From NCBI RefSeq assembly GCF_000235365.1, contig NC_016451.1:682001-746000 (forward strand): a stretch of DNA of 64,000 nt, in the 5' to 3' direction. The position numbers were made by a program, and so were the translations under genes. Shown here one piece after another: positions 10,641-20,990 of the stretch (positions are counted from its first letter, which is position 1; each line of letters starts with the position of its first letter). Below the pieces are notes generated by a model, which worked only from the letters and a program-made list of their open reading frames with translations, did not search any database and was not told where the DNA came from. The DNA is from Eremothecium cymbalariae DBVPG#7215 (taxonomy: Eukaryota; Ascomycota; Saccharomycetes; Saccharomycetales; Saccharomycetaceae).

Positions 10641-10997
10641 TTAAACATCGTTTTTGAATTTATCATTCAATAACACGGAGAGGTAATTTTCAGAGCCGCA
10701 CACTTCAAATGGGTATCCGTTACATGGCTTATTACATTTGGCCTCTTCAACGGTCTTCAGGCCTTTCAATACTTTCGCATCGTCCCCACAGAAACAGTCA
10801 CTTCCATTCAATAAAGCTAATACCGCAGCAGATGGACATTGCGATTGACACCATCCACGTGATTGGTAGGTGTAAGCTCCCTTGGCTACCAACTTGCTAG
10901 CTAGATCATCTTTGGAGTAGCATCCTTTGTATTGGAAGGTGTCTGCGTATGCAAAAATTGCAAACATGGTACTTATAATTAGGGCAATCAACTTCAT
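10641..10997 (-). CDS. Small secreted WSC-domain protein
   Basis: 118-residue protein with an N-terminal signal peptide (hydrophobic LIALIISTMFAIFAYA, likely cleaved near residue 18) followed by a single WSC domain that fills the rest of the chain. The domain has the expected eight cysteines (26, 50, 54, 68, 70, 88, 92, 100) and the opening YKGCYS. WSC domains are cysteine-rich, carbohydrate-binding extracellular modules; in yeast Wsc1-4 sensors they are followed by a Ser/Thr-rich stalk and a membrane helix, both absent here. I infer a soluble cell-wall or secreted protein. I do not recognise an S. cerevisiae orthologue; it lies in the IWR1-NUP84 interval and is flanked by long AT-rich gaps on both sides. 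Confidence 0.85.
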   Translation of the reverse strand: MKLIALIISTMFAIFAYADTFQYKGCYSKDDLASKLVAKGAYTYQSRGWCQSQCPSAAVLALLNGSDCFCGDDAKVLKGLKTVEEAKCNKPCNGYPFEVCGSENYLSVLLNDKFKNDV

Positions 10998-11440
10998 AAT
11001 TTAATCTTAGAATATTTTCACTGTTTCGCTGTAAGTAGAATCTAGCTTGGTACTTGGGATCTCTGTGTTCGGATCATCTTTCAAAATATTAACGTTGGAT
11101 ACTACCCATATATATATATGTGTTTATTTCATCTCAAGCTATCCATTTAATTGCTAAATCGTGGTACTAACCGGAGATGTATGGTGGCTATAAATAGATC
11201 ATTACTATAATTATATTAATTAAATAAATATTATAGCATGTTTATTTCAATAACTCATCATTTTTACTGTTTTAAACCTCAATGCCTAGTCAAGATGAGT
11301 GACAGTGCCTTTGTAAAAAGGAGTTTGTGAATCATGGATCTAAAAAAAGCACGCAAAGGCAAGTTCGGATCTTAATTTATCATGTCAGGTAACTTATACT
11401 CCACTATATAATATTTTACCGTATTATACCCCTACGCAAC
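10998..11440. promoter_or_regulatory. Upstream region of the WSC gene / 3' side of NUP84
   Basis: 443 AT-rich bases. A 14-base palindromic TATA-like element, CATATATATATATG at 11107-11120, lies about 110 bases upstream of the WSC start codon and is the best TATA candidate. Nothing else is recognisable. Confidence 0.4.
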
Positions 11441-13621
11441 TCAATGACCACTTATTGTTATTGCTTTCGCCACTAATTGAAGATACTCTCTTAGTTTACC
11501 GCTGGACTGAAAGAGCAGATATATCTTTTCTGTCTCATTCGCAACCAATACAGAAAGACGAATTGCCTCTTGTATGAACGAGTCAATTTTAAACTTGGTA
11601 GCTGCTTCCATATAACACATGTGTAACTCGATAATCATATATGGGATGTATAACGATCTAATACTGTGCAAAATGTCATTATCACTATTATCCGTTTCGG
11701 CATTTTCCGTCAGGTCAACTAAGAAAGTCGTGACTAGATGGCGGAGTGAGTTGGAAAGAGCTTTAAACTGTTTTAATACCGTGGGTAAGTTGGAGTCTAT
11801 GGTATACGCTTTGCAAGTATCTTCCCATTCATTATACCTTTTAAACACATTGACAAAATTGCTGTATTGTGTTATTTCTTGAACGAATCTATCTTCTGGG
11901 TTTTCTTCTCTGGCAGCAAGCATATCTAATTCATAATTCTTAATTATATCATCAATCTTATGGTTATCAAAAAAATTTTCCAAAGATTTTACTTTACCGT
12001 TGATTAAGAATCTTCTGCACAGAGCAATGATAGAGTCCACAGAATCTGAATGAAGTCTTCCTTCGAGCAGCCAATCTACAGCCGACATTAAACAACGGTC
12101 GATTTCTGTAACCTCGAAATTAACCGCAATCACTTCTGAAGGGTTGTAATGCGATTCGGTGTCGTTAAAAATACGTTGCCCAGTTTTCCGTAATATATTG
12201 GCAGTAGGTAATTGCAAAAAATGGCAAAGTTCTAACTGTCTTTCACGATTTTTAGGGTTTCTCAAATTGGATAAGAAATAGGAATACACATCCATTGCAT
12301 AATCTGCATTCAAGAAGCTGATATAAACAGGAATCAGTTCATGTTGCTCATAAAGAGTAAGTAAAGTAACATAAGTAGTTATTAGCCTTGATTTCTCTGA
12401 TTCCTTTATTAACTCAGGGCAGGTTTTATCCAGGAAAATCACAAGATGTGTTAGTATTCTTAGCAAATATGGTTCCAATAATAATTCGCTCTCACAATCT
12501 ACCCCCTTAACAACATCGGAAAGTATGTCGTTGAATGATTTTATAACCGGGGATATGGTATTCAGAATTACTGAACCCATTAGCACTCTTATGGGATGCT
12601 CGCTTTCTTCTGGATTTTTGGATGCCACGATGTTGAGAACATTTTCCAATGAAAGAGGCTCGGATGGCATAGCAGTAATTAATTCTTCCTTATCGACTCT
12701 CCCTCGTTCCAGTAAATAGTTTTCAATTCTGATATTCCAAATTTCGTTTAAGTAAACTAAGAGCTCTTTATCCCAGTCGACATCTCCTGCATCTAAGCCA
12801 TCTGGAATGGTTCCTGCTAAGAACTTGTAAATCGCGGCTTCGTATTTATCCAAATTTGGATTCTGTGACAACACATAAACGGCTCTTCGCCACAAAGCAT
12901 GTTTTTTAATACCTTGATGGCTATCACAATTTTGGGCTAACTCTATGTCCTTTTTGGGATCTACATAATCTTCTAAACCGCACATGATCATACTCAGCGT
13001 CAAATTATCGCTATATTCACATTCTCGTCTCACTTCATCATATTCACCTGCTAAAATCAACTCATATATAAACCGATAGAACTGGTGATCATCTTCAAGA
13101 TCTTTTGGATCAATGGAAGCAGACCCCTCGCGCAAGGGATAATCCAAATCATTGCTCTTAATACCTCCAGACAACATAGAATGTGACCACTTAGTAGTAG
13201 GGAGTGATTCAGGCCTAGGAGGAATAGTTAGATTCTCCTGGATCCAAGAAATTATTAACCAGATTTCATAAAGAGCACGATCCTTCTGTAGCAATTCTTT
13301 CTTGAAAACGGCATCAGACTTGTAACTGTGGGGAACAACTTCAGCTGGGCTATCGTCTGATATCCTAAAAGAGACTAACAACTCAACCAACGACCATAAC
13401 TTTGCCTCTAGTTCAAAATTAGTGAATTTAATCTTGTTCTGGTCCTCTTCGATCAAACGAACATAGTCTAAAGCTGCTTCGCCTGCAATCGACCTAAATT
13501 CTTGTACCAATTGAAAAGGATCTTGCTCGTCATACCCACGAATTATTGAGCTCTGATATTCCGTCAGTACTTTCGCAAATTTCTTTAGTATTTGATTGGA
13601 CTCGGTGAGATCAAGTGCCAT
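11441..13621 (-). CDS. NUP84: Nucleoporin Nup84
   Basis: Structural subunit of the Y-shaped Nup84 complex of the nuclear pore outer ring, required for pore assembly and mRNA export. The 726 residues equal the S. cerevisiae length. It is almost wholly alpha-helical, as expected of the ancestral coatomer element fold (Nup107 family), with no enzymatic motif. The ATG at 13621 gives a start MALDLTESNQILKKFAKVL. Identification rests on length, helical character, recognisable sequence and position next to CYK3 (YDL116W-YDL117W). Both genes point the same way and are separated by 250 bases. Confidence 0.92.
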   Translation of the reverse strand: MALDLTESNQILKKFAKVLTEYQSSIIRGYDEQDPFQLVQEFRSIAGEAALDYVRLIEEDQNKIKFTNFELEAKLWSLVELLVSFRISDDSPAEVVPHSYKSDAVFKKELLQKDRALYEIWLIISWIQENLTIPPRPESLPTTKWSHSMLSGGIKSNDLDYPLREGSASIDPKDLEDDHQFYRFIYELILAGEYDEVRRECEYSDNLTLSMIMCGLEDYVDPKKDIELAQNCDSHQGIKKHALWRRAVYVLSQNPNLDKYEAAIYKFLAGTIPDGLDAGDVDWDKELLVYLNEIWNIRIENYLLERGRVDKEELITAMPSEPLSLENVLNIVASKNPEESEHPIRVLMGSVILNTISPVIKSFNDILSDVVKGVDCESELLLEPYLLRILTHLVIFLDKTCPELIKESEKSRLITTYVTLLTLYEQHELIPVYISFLNADYAMDVYSYFLSNLRNPKNRERQLELCHFLQLPTANILRKTGQRIFNDTESHYNPSEVIAVNFEVTEIDRCLMSAVDWLLEGRLHSDSVDSIIALCRRFLINGKVKSLENFFDNHKIDDIIKNYELDMLAAREENPEDRFVQEITQYSNFVNVFKRYNEWEDTCKAYTIDSNLPTVLKQFKALSNSLRHLVTTFLVDLTENAETDNSDNDILHSIRSLYIPYMIIELHMCYMEAATKFKIDSFIQEAIRLSVLVANETEKIYLLFQSSGKLREYLQLVAKAITISGH

Positions 13622-13871
13622 CTTAGCTTCGAGACTCTTTTGCTTTAGTTTATTGAGATGTTATTGAAGCATCAACAGTTAATAGTTTATTGCGTGCTTT
13701 TTTTTCGATAGCTCTAAAAGCACGCTGTTCCATATCCGGAAATACGTTTTTCAATGAAGGCTTGAAGGAGTGCGTGAAAGTAATAAAAAGATGTATATAC
13801 TATATATCAGTCCAATGGAAATGGGTTTCAACAAGTTTAAATAAGGTAGTAAATGCATTCTATAAAGTTGA

Positions 13872-16592
13872 TTAGATACAGGTCCATTTAGCAAAGGGAC
13901 ACCAGCCTGAACCTGAGTCTGACGTTACCAAACCGACCCAAATCCCAGGTTCGTTAATCTTTGTAATGTGCTCCCATGTTCCAAATTCTTGATTTGGATC
14001 GCTCTTCCTTAACTTGTAAACCTTCCCAGATGGAGCCTGTAGCATTATTACTTTTAGGGGTTTAGAGACATGACTATATGAATCATAGACCAGGCCATCG
14101 CATGGAGTTTGGATAATTTGAAATGTGTATTCATTACCTGTGAACAAGAACTTATTCTGTGGCTCTTTTATATAGACATCTACCTTTTGGGAGTCGGAAG
14201 ATGAAATCCTGGCAACAAATTCATATTCTTTGGAGGTGCCAACATGTGTTAAGGGGATCATCATAGATAGTGGGGATAACTCTGTTATATTGGAGCACGT
14301 CACCGTGATACCCGAATGAATATGCAAAATGCCACTACTGACTCCTGGTGGCAACACAGCTTTAATAACTGCAACACGATTTCTCTTATGCAGTCTAAAC
14401 TGCACCAAAGATAAATTCATGTTTCTGAATTTGTCACCATTACGTCCGTTAGTAATCACAGAGGTGTGGATATCTATGTCGAAAGGCAGCTTTATTGAGC
14501 ACTCAAAAATCTCAGAATTCTGAAGTTCACACAAACCCAGGCTGAATTTGTAAATTCTAAGGTCATTTTTGAAAAACGTTGGGAACACCAAAGGTAGACA
14601 TAGAGCGATACTTCTGTCAATTGCCGGAATTATATGTTGTTCATCATAATACTGTGGCACATGAGTATAAATTAAATGCAACGGTTGCGCTAAAAAATAG
14701 AAGTCTTCCGCATGTATTTGTTTTCTATTATTAACATATTCATGGATTGGGTTGGAAATATTGCCCAATATGACGTCAATAAGCCTCATTTCACCATTTA
14801 CCAAAACTCGCAGCCAACAATGGTTTAATTTAAATGTCAAATTATCTGCATTGGGTGTTTTCAAAAATCCAACAATTAGATCACATTGGATTCCTAACGT
14901 ATTCGCCATCCTCTTAAATATCCATGTTAGTTGATATGGCGTACAATAGTTATGGTGTAAAGCTCCATCTATATCTTTAGGTTCTTGCTCAAAATTTGTT
15001 TTGCCACGATCATCAATCAATCGAAAAAATTCTGTACAAAATGTGTATAGGCCTCTGAGTTGTTCAATCTGTGTCTTATAACCAGATCTGAAATTATAAT
15101 CAGCAAATGACTCCACAGTAAATGGGCCAGTTTGTTGGCATCGTTTTCTTGTTTTGAGGTCTATTCTTTCGACATCCAAACATTTCAATTCGATATCAAC
15201 AACTCCAGGTTTCTGTCCATGAAGTACATCATTGGTATTAATTTCTTCATTAATATATTCTTGTGGACGTAGAACAACATCTCTGTTTTCACACAGTACT
15301 CTTCTTTCACGTTCGCGTTTTTCTTTAGAGCTCAAAGTATTAGATCTGTGTAAGTGAGCTTGAGCCTGCAACCAAGTTGAGGCATCGCCATCACTAATAT
15401 TTAGGTTGCTTAAATCTGGTAGTTTTGGCATACCGGTTGAATTAGAAGTTCCAGTACCTAGTACTTTCCTCAAAATTTCGGTCATCTTGTTTGGAACACC
15501 GAACTCTCTAGGTTGACTTGCATTATCTTCTAGGGGATCGTTTGAGTTGTTCATTGAGTCAGTAAAAGATTGAGCAAATCTATGCCTCGCTAAACTTCCT
15601 GCACTGGAGGCACTGAAATCACTCATCATTGCAAAACTTTCTTCGCTGGCTGTTAATGATTCTTCCATATAGCGCGTATTTGCAAATATATGAGCAGAGC
15701 CCAGCTCACCAAAGCTAGATGGTGCATACCCATCATAAAAATTATGATTTGAGTTGAAATAGTTAGCAGTAAGGTTGCTATCTTCCATTGGAGAACGCCT
15801 TGCTGATGAGTCTCTGCTATACAATTCATTGCAGGAATGTGAAGCTGTGCCCCCAGCATAAAATAGCGGGCTCTGGGGAGACTTTCCAACATTAGTGTTA
15901 CTAGAAGTAGTATCAGGAATTGGTGGTAATGGCGGTAAATCAGACTTGGATCTTTCTCTTGTATAGTCACCTTTATTTTGCATATTCAACTTGTTGACTG
16001 ACTCGCTAGATCCGTTACTATCAATTCCAAAAAAGCGACCTCCATAGCGATGAGGGAAAGGTTTGATTGAATTGTCGTTCGAAATTGGACTGATATTGGA
16101 TGATGAACCATAATGATAAGGGCTCATGCGTGGTGGTGTCCGAAAGCCCTTTTCATAATGTTGGATTCGTCTGCTTGAAGGAGATAGCTCGCCCGGAAAA
16201 GATAAAGGAGATGTTCCATCTCTACTCATAGTAGAATAAATATCTTCATGGTCATTTTCAATAGCTGAAGAGCGTCTAGGAATTGGAGGTAGTGTGCTTT
16301 TAGCGTTCTGGAGCTTACTAGGAGATGTTGTTGGAGTACTACCGGTGTCGTACGGCTTCTTTGGAGACAGCGAATTAAAACTGTTGTACACCTCTTGGAT
16401 AAGCTGTACATAACCTAATGGAAAATAACCCGTCTTTTTATTTCTCAATAACCTTCCATATAGCCAATCACCTTTAACTTTAGTGACTTCAATCAAATCG
16501 CTTTCTAAAAAGCCCAAATCTTGTCCCTGTTCGCCAGACCAAGAGTACAACGCCCTCACTTTAAATGGGGTGTTAGGTAAAGGGCCAGACAT
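13872..16592 (-). CDS. CYK3: Cytokinesis protein Cyk3
   Basis: SH3-domain protein recruited to the bud neck late in mitosis to promote primary septum formation, acting with Hof1 and Inn1. The 906 residues (S. cerevisiae 885) have an SH3 domain at about 8-66 (ALYSWSG, DWLYGRLL, GYFPLGYV), a long Ser/Pro-rich low-complexity region with proline motifs at 101-107 and 219-226, and a transglutaminase-like domain at about 490-630. In that domain Cys550 (YCTPYQ), His591 (NHCW) and Asp606 (LIDV) sit where a transglutaminase triad would be, although the yeast domain is generally regarded as non-enzymatic. A beta-rich C-terminal part follows. The start codon immediately precedes the SH3 domain. Confidence 0.95.
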   Translation of the reverse strand: MSGPLPNTPFKVRALYSWSGEQGQDLGFLESDLIEVTKVKGDWLYGRLLRNKKTGYFPLGYVQLIQEVYNSFNSLSPKKPYDTGSTPTTSPSKLQNAKSTLPPIPRRSSAIENDHEDIYSTMSRDGTSPLSFPGELSPSSRRIQHYEKGFRTPPRMSPYHYGSSSNISPISNDNSIKPFPHRYGGRFFGIDSNGSSESVNKLNMQNKGDYTRERSKSDLPPLPPIPDTTSSNTNVGKSPQSPLFYAGGTASHSCNELYSRDSSARRSPMEDSNLTANYFNSNHNFYDGYAPSSFGELGSAHIFANTRYMEESLTASEESFAMMSDFSASSAGSLARHRFAQSFTDSMNNSNDPLEDNASQPREFGVPNKMTEILRKVLGTGTSNSTGMPKLPDLSNLNISDGDASTWLQAQAHLHRSNTLSSKEKRERERRVLCENRDVVLRPQEYINEEINTNDVLHGQKPGVVDIELKCLDVERIDLKTRKRCQQTGPFTVESFADYNFRSGYKTQIEQLRGLYTFCTEFFRLIDDRGKTNFEQEPKDIDGALHHNYCTPYQLTWIFKRMANTLGIQCDLIVGFLKTPNADNLTFKLNHCWLRVLVNGEMRLIDVILGNISNPIHEYVNNRKQIHAEDFYFLAQPLHLIYTHVPQYYDEQHIIPAIDRSIALCLPLVFPTFFKNDLRIYKFSLGLCELQNSEIFECSIKLPFDIDIHTSVITNGRNGDKFRNMNLSLVQFRLHKRNRVAVIKAVLPPGVSSGILHIHSGITVTCSNITELSPLSMMIPLTHVGTSKEYEFVARISSSDSQKVDVYIKEPQNKFLFTGNEYTFQIIQTPCDGLVYDSYSHVSKPLKVIMLQAPSGKVYKLRKSDPNQEFGTWEHITKINEPGIWVGLVTSDSGSGWCPFAKWTCI

Positions 16593-17140
16593 TCAAGAGG
16601 ATCAGCTATTTAATTAGCAAACGATAAAATCTTTAAGTATCTCTCAAAATCTCGCTCTGCCCTTAATCTTCTAACTATGGTTTCTGTTTATCATTAAGAC
16701 TCACAGATATCTTAAATTTATTAAAAGATCTCTATGAAAACAGATGCATAGAAACGAACTATTCGCGCTTCGCGGAGTGACACAGATAAAAGGAAGCATT
16801 GTCATATTCTGCTACTCGTATACGATCAAATAATCAAGATCAAGCAGCTTCTCGCTACAGGATCTACTCTTGTTCGTTCCAATTGTATCACTTAGAAGCT
16901 TCTAAGCAACACATACTCCCATGGTATTAAAAGTAACTAATTTTAGAAGGTAACTCGACAGTGGACGGAAAATTAGTTATTTAATAGGAAGTTAGGTTCA
17001 CGATAAATAACTGATGATAAAATATTTAACTGCATAACAACATGGTAATGCGCCAACGGAAACTAGCTGTATATTCTACATTCAAAAGGCAACAATATAG
17101 ATAAATAGATAAAAGTATTTAAATGCAGCTACGTGTAACT
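16593..17140. promoter_or_regulatory. CYK3 upstream region / ARO2 3' side
   Basis: 548 bases between two minus-strand genes. Around 16762-16774 there are two overlapping CGCG cores (TTCGCGCTTCGCGG), loosely like cell-cycle box elements, about 175 bases upstream of CYK3. That is suggestive only. No RNA gene or open frame is evident. Confidence 0.35.
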
Positions 17141-18271
17141 TTAGTTTACGATGTTTCTGGTAGCCTCTCTAGATTTTTGAATCAAGTAAGCATCGGCTAA
17201 AACTAAAGCAGTCATCGCTTCAACAATTGGCGTAGCTCTCGGTGTAACAGACGGATCATGTCTGCCCTTAGCGGCCAAAATACCATTCGTGCCACTGTAG
17301 GTGGATGTTTCCTGCTCTTGAGATATAGTCGCCGCAGATTTGAAGGGAACCGAGAAGTAGATATGTTCTCCATTCGAAATTCCACCCTGTATACCGCCTG
17401 AATTATTGGTTTTGGTCCTTAACCTTCCATCTTCTTTATTGAAGACGAAAGGATCGTTATGCTTCGAACCTGGGAGTTCGACACCAGCAAAACCCGAGCC
17501 GATTTCAAACCCTTTTGAGGCTGGAAGGGAAAGCATAGCATGAGCCAACATCGCCTCTAATTTGTCGAAGCAGGGTTCACCGAGCCCCACTGGAACATTT
17601 CTAACGACACATGTTACAACACCTCCGATGGAATCCTTCTCACCTCTATACTTTTCAATTTCTTTAACCATAGCGGTAGAAACGGAGGGATCCGGACAAC
17701 GAATAGGACCAGAGGCATCTACCTGTTCCCTAGTTATAGTGTTCAACACATGTTGGAAAGAGGGGTCAAACGGATTACGATTCATCTTCACAGTTCCAAT
17801 TTGGGATACGAAAGCAACGATCTCGACGTTAGAAACCAACTTCAAAAACTTTTCAGCAATTGCCCCAGCAGCAACTCTTCCAATAGTTTCTCTTGCAGAA
17901 GAACGGCCACCTCCAGATGAAGCTTTGATGCCATACTTCTCAATATAAGTAAAATCCGCGTGCGATGGCCTTGGATATTGATCCATTTCGCCATAATCAT
18001 GAGGCCTTTGATCTTCGTTTTTCACAATCATACCAATAGGTGTGCCTAAGGTCTTATCAAACTCTGTACCTGATTGAATTTCAACTCTATCTTTCTCGTT
18101 CCTGGGCGTAGACAACTTTGACTGGCCAGGTCTCCGCCTAGTCAATTGAGTTTGAATATCTTCTTCAGTCAAAGACATGCCTGGAGGAACTCCTTCGACA
18201 ATACAACCGACGGATTTACAGTGAGATTCCCCATAGGTGGTGACCCTGAATAGCACACCAAAGCTAGACAT
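17141..18271 (-). CDS. ARO2: Chorismate synthase Aro2
   Basis: Cytosolic enzyme converting 5-enolpyruvylshikimate-3-phosphate to chorismate, the last common step toward Phe, Tyr and Trp; fungal enzymes are bifunctional, with an NADPH-dependent flavin reductase activity. The 376 residues match S. cerevisiae exactly. Family signatures are present: [20 protein letters not shown] near the start, the Arg/Ser-rich [19 protein letters not shown], and [10 protein letters not shown]. The start codon is the only reasonable one ([16 protein letters not shown]). It is divergent from TIP20 across 684 bases, as the YGL148W/YGL145W neighbourhood predicts after removal of intervening genes. Confidence 0.98.
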   Translation of the reverse strand: MSSFGVLFRVTTYGESHCKSVGCIVEGVPPGMSLTEEDIQTQLTRRRPGQSKLSTPRNEKDRVEIQSGTEFDKTLGTPIGMIVKNEDQRPHDYGEMDQYPRPSHADFTYIEKYGIKASSGGGRSSARETIGRVAAGAIAEKFLKLVSNVEIVAFVSQIGTVKMNRNPFDPSFQHVLNTITREQVDASGPIRCPDPSVSTAMVKEIEKYRGEKDSIGGVVTCVVRNVPVGLGEPCFDKLEAMLAHAMLSLPASKGFEIGSGFAGVELPGSKHNDPFVFNKEDGRLRTKTNNSGGIQGGISNGEHIYFSVPFKSAATISQEQETSTYSGTNGILAAKGRHDPSVTPRATPIVEAMTALVLADAYLIQKSREATRNIVN

Positions 18272-18955
18272 TGAATATTATGATTTTCCTTGCTGCTATG
18301 GTGGATTACCAAAACCTGGAACAGCGTCTTTCTTTTAAGAAATTATCTTAAAACGCCGTTTTATGCATTTTACATCTTGAAGAGGATGAATCATCGGCTG
18401 ACGAATATACTTATGTAATTAAAAAGCATCAGTACATCACATAAAGTACGTCTGGAACTAAAGTGCCTTGAAACTTGGGATTATTATCAATTGCCTTGAG
18501 GATATATCTCTTGTAGTGTAAACGAATACTCAGAAGAAACATCTCTGCTTTGAAGGTACCTTATTTGATTTGGTAAGTATATTTATTTTTTAATGTTCAC
18601 TTTTAGAAGAAACTTTTTAATCCGAAACAGCTCCATTTGTCTGCTTTCTTGAATAATACACAGGTAGAAAGACAACTAAATAAATAATGTACATCGAAAT
18701 ATCTAGTAAGCTTTAAGTTATAACATTAATATACACCGGTAGATAATAAGAGGATATCAGGCCTTAAATTAGCCTTAATACCCTCATTTTACTGATTTTG
18801 TTTAGACGTAATAGGTTCAACACTCATTTTACACGAATCGATTATAATCTGGTTTCCAACACAAGTATTAGGGTAGGTGGACACAAGTTCGTAATACAAA
18901 TGGAGAATAATAATTAATAGAGTTACTTTATGCAGAGAGGAAGTTAAATATTGTA
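18272..18955. promoter_or_regulatory. ARO2-TIP20 divergent intergenic region
   Basis: 684 AT-rich bases holding two promoters. I looked for a Gcn4 site (TGACTC or GAGTCA), which would suit ARO2, and did not see one. No tRNA or snoRNA features were convincing. Confidence 0.4.
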
Positions 18956-20965
18956 ATGCTTTCCTCAATTGAGAATTTATTCCAGATAGATGAGTTGGTA
19001 CGGGCTATTGAGGAGGAAAGAGATATAATAGCTGAGCAGTTACAGGAATGCACAAATGTGCAGGACGATTTACTGAGTGATTTTGGTACTTTGAATGAGA
19101 AACTAGCCAGTATTGCCCAGGAAATAAGTAGTGTAAGCTCATTAGATGATGTGGAACGATTGAAATCGACTTACGGTAATTTGACGATTCTATCACAGAT
19201 TGAATTCACACTCAAGTCCAAGAGGGAACTGGAAGAACAATTGGAAAATGCTGAACAGATTGAAAGTCTCTTAAGACAGTTAAATGGGTTAGAGACAACA
19301 GAATATAAGCAGCTTAAGGATATGCATGACAAAATATTAACCTTGGTAGAGTCAGATATTTCAATGAAAGTTATCAATAGGTTTAATGAAATTGTCACAT
19401 CTCATGCCTTGGAATTGAGTAAAAAGTTTGAGAAAGATTTACTAGAAGCTCGGTGTGACACCCCTCAGTTTGTTTATTCAGAAAGAGTTATTAGGGATTT
19501 ACGTGAACAGTCAAGTTATTTATTTAAACTCTCTCAACTCATTCTCCCTGAACCAAAATCGGAGCAGTATTGGAATTTTGTTTGCTTAGCTAACAATTTT
19601 AAAATTAAGTTCATTTATCATTTTACAAATCCCTCTTCAGAATCAGAGAAGCAATCAATAGAAAATTACTTTAAGTTTCTTGACAAATATTTGGATGAAA
19701 ACCTCTTCAAGTATATTGAATATTTCCATGATGAGGAGGTGACCAAATCCGTAATTCACAAAAAATTCGTTGATCACATCCTTGATCCTGTCCGTGAGAA
19801 AATACAGGCTACATTAACTAAGATTTCCACTTCTAATTCACCAGCGGATATTAAAACATTAGTGATTTTAATTTCTCAAATATTCATAACTGACAATGCT
19901 TTACTAAAAAATCATTTATATGATGGTGTTGGTTTAGTATCGTTAATCCCTCTTGAGGCATTGAAAGTTTGGCAGAATTTCGAAGTTGAATCTGCGACGT
20001 CTCAATTCGAAAAAATCACTTCTAATAAATCATTATCAACCAAAAGTAGTGTTGACTTTTCAAAGTTATTGGAAAACATGTATAAGTATTTGGAACCTTT
20101 TTTCAATATTGATTATCATGTATTGTTCCCCATAAAATTCCAATTGGCTGATCAAATATTCATACAACTACCCATAAAATACAGGGCATTCTTACTTTCT
20201 AAAGATGTGGGCATGAACTCATTATCACAAGAACAACAGTTAGAAAATACATTTCTGAGGTTGCACAATCTGCTGCTTCTATACAATACATTAGCACTGT
20301 TCTGCCATAAGGTCACGTTCATTGAAATGAAAAACACAATAAACCGGACAACTAATTCCAACTATGATAGCATCTTTGATGAAGTTTTAGGAAATTATGA
20401 TGACGCTTTGGTTATACTTCGGGACTCTATAGTCCATAGGTGGGTGAAGAAATTAAGCAATGCCCTACGTAATTACTTTAAATTTAATGAATGGCACAAA
20501 ATTTCAGCTGAACCAGAACAATGCAGTCCTGATTTGGTGGAGGCCTTGAGTTTGATGAAGAAAATCACAAGGATGCTGGAAGAGTATTCATACCCCGTTA
20601 ATATTTTGGACGAGATAAAAGTTACAATGTTGGAAAATATAATCAATTTCTACTTGAACTATATTGTTAAGCTGAATAAATTCAGTGAAAAAGGTTTAGA
20701 TCAATTGCAGTTTGATTTTGAATCAATAAGGGAAACATTAAATCTTTCTTATGACAGATATTTAATCTCAGAGGAGGCGTCTTTACTGGAGTATTTCAAA
20801 ATATTAGAATTAAAGTTCTCTGCTGATCCCATACATTCCGAATTTTTAAAAAAGGGTTACATCTCCAAGAAGCAATCTGATGATTTCCAGGATTTAAGAT
20901 CCTTGTTGGATATTAGGCACTTAGACGCTAATGAAATAGCAGATGCTCTATATAGATCTATATAA
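18956..20965 (+). CDS. TIP20: ER tethering subunit Tip20 (Dsl1 complex)
   Basis: Peripheral ER protein of the Dsl1 tethering complex (with Dsl1 and Sec39) that receives COPI vesicles from the Golgi and binds the SNARE Sec20. The 669 residues (S. cerevisiae 701) begin with a coiled-coil region (about 1-120) and continue as the helical RINT1/TIP20 fold. Recognisable blocks include VIHKKFVDHILDPVREKI, LVILISQIFITDN and a segment near DSIVHRWVKKL. It ends 25 bases before the stop of the convergent ROG1, the same pairing as YGL145W/YGL144C. Only short stretches are conserved, but they and the synteny agree. Confidence 0.92.
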   Translation: MLSSIENLFQIDELVRAIEEERDIIAEQLQECTNVQDDLLSDFGTLNEKLASIAQEISSVSSLDDVERLKSTYGNLTILSQIEFTLKSKRELEEQLENAEQIESLLRQLNGLETTEYKQLKDMHDKILTLVESDISMKVINRFNEIVTSHALELSKKFEKDLLEARCDTPQFVYSERVIRDLREQSSYLFKLSQLILPEPKSEQYWNFVCLANNFKIKFIYHFTNPSSESEKQSIENYFKFLDKYLDENLFKYIEYFHDEEVTKSVIHKKFVDHILDPVREKIQATLTKISTSNSPADIKTLVILISQIFITDNALLKNHLYDGVGLVSLIPLEALKVWQNFEVESATSQFEKITSNKSLSTKSSVDFSKLLENMYKYLEPFFNIDYHVLFPIKFQLADQIFIQLPIKYRAFLLSKDVGMNSLSQEQQLENTFLRLHNLLLLYNTLALFCHKVTFIEMKNTINRTTNSNYDSIFDEVLGNYDDALVILRDSIVHRWVKKLSNALRNYFKFNEWHKISAEPEQCSPDLVEALSLMKKITRMLEEYSYPVNILDEIKVTMLENIINFYLNYIVKLNKFSEKGLDQLQFDFESIRETLNLSYDRYLISEEASLLEYFKILELKFSADPIHSEFLKKGYISKKQSDDFQDLRSLLDIRHLDANEIADALYRSI

Positions 20966-20990
20966 CACTAATAAACTAATCAATAAAAAT

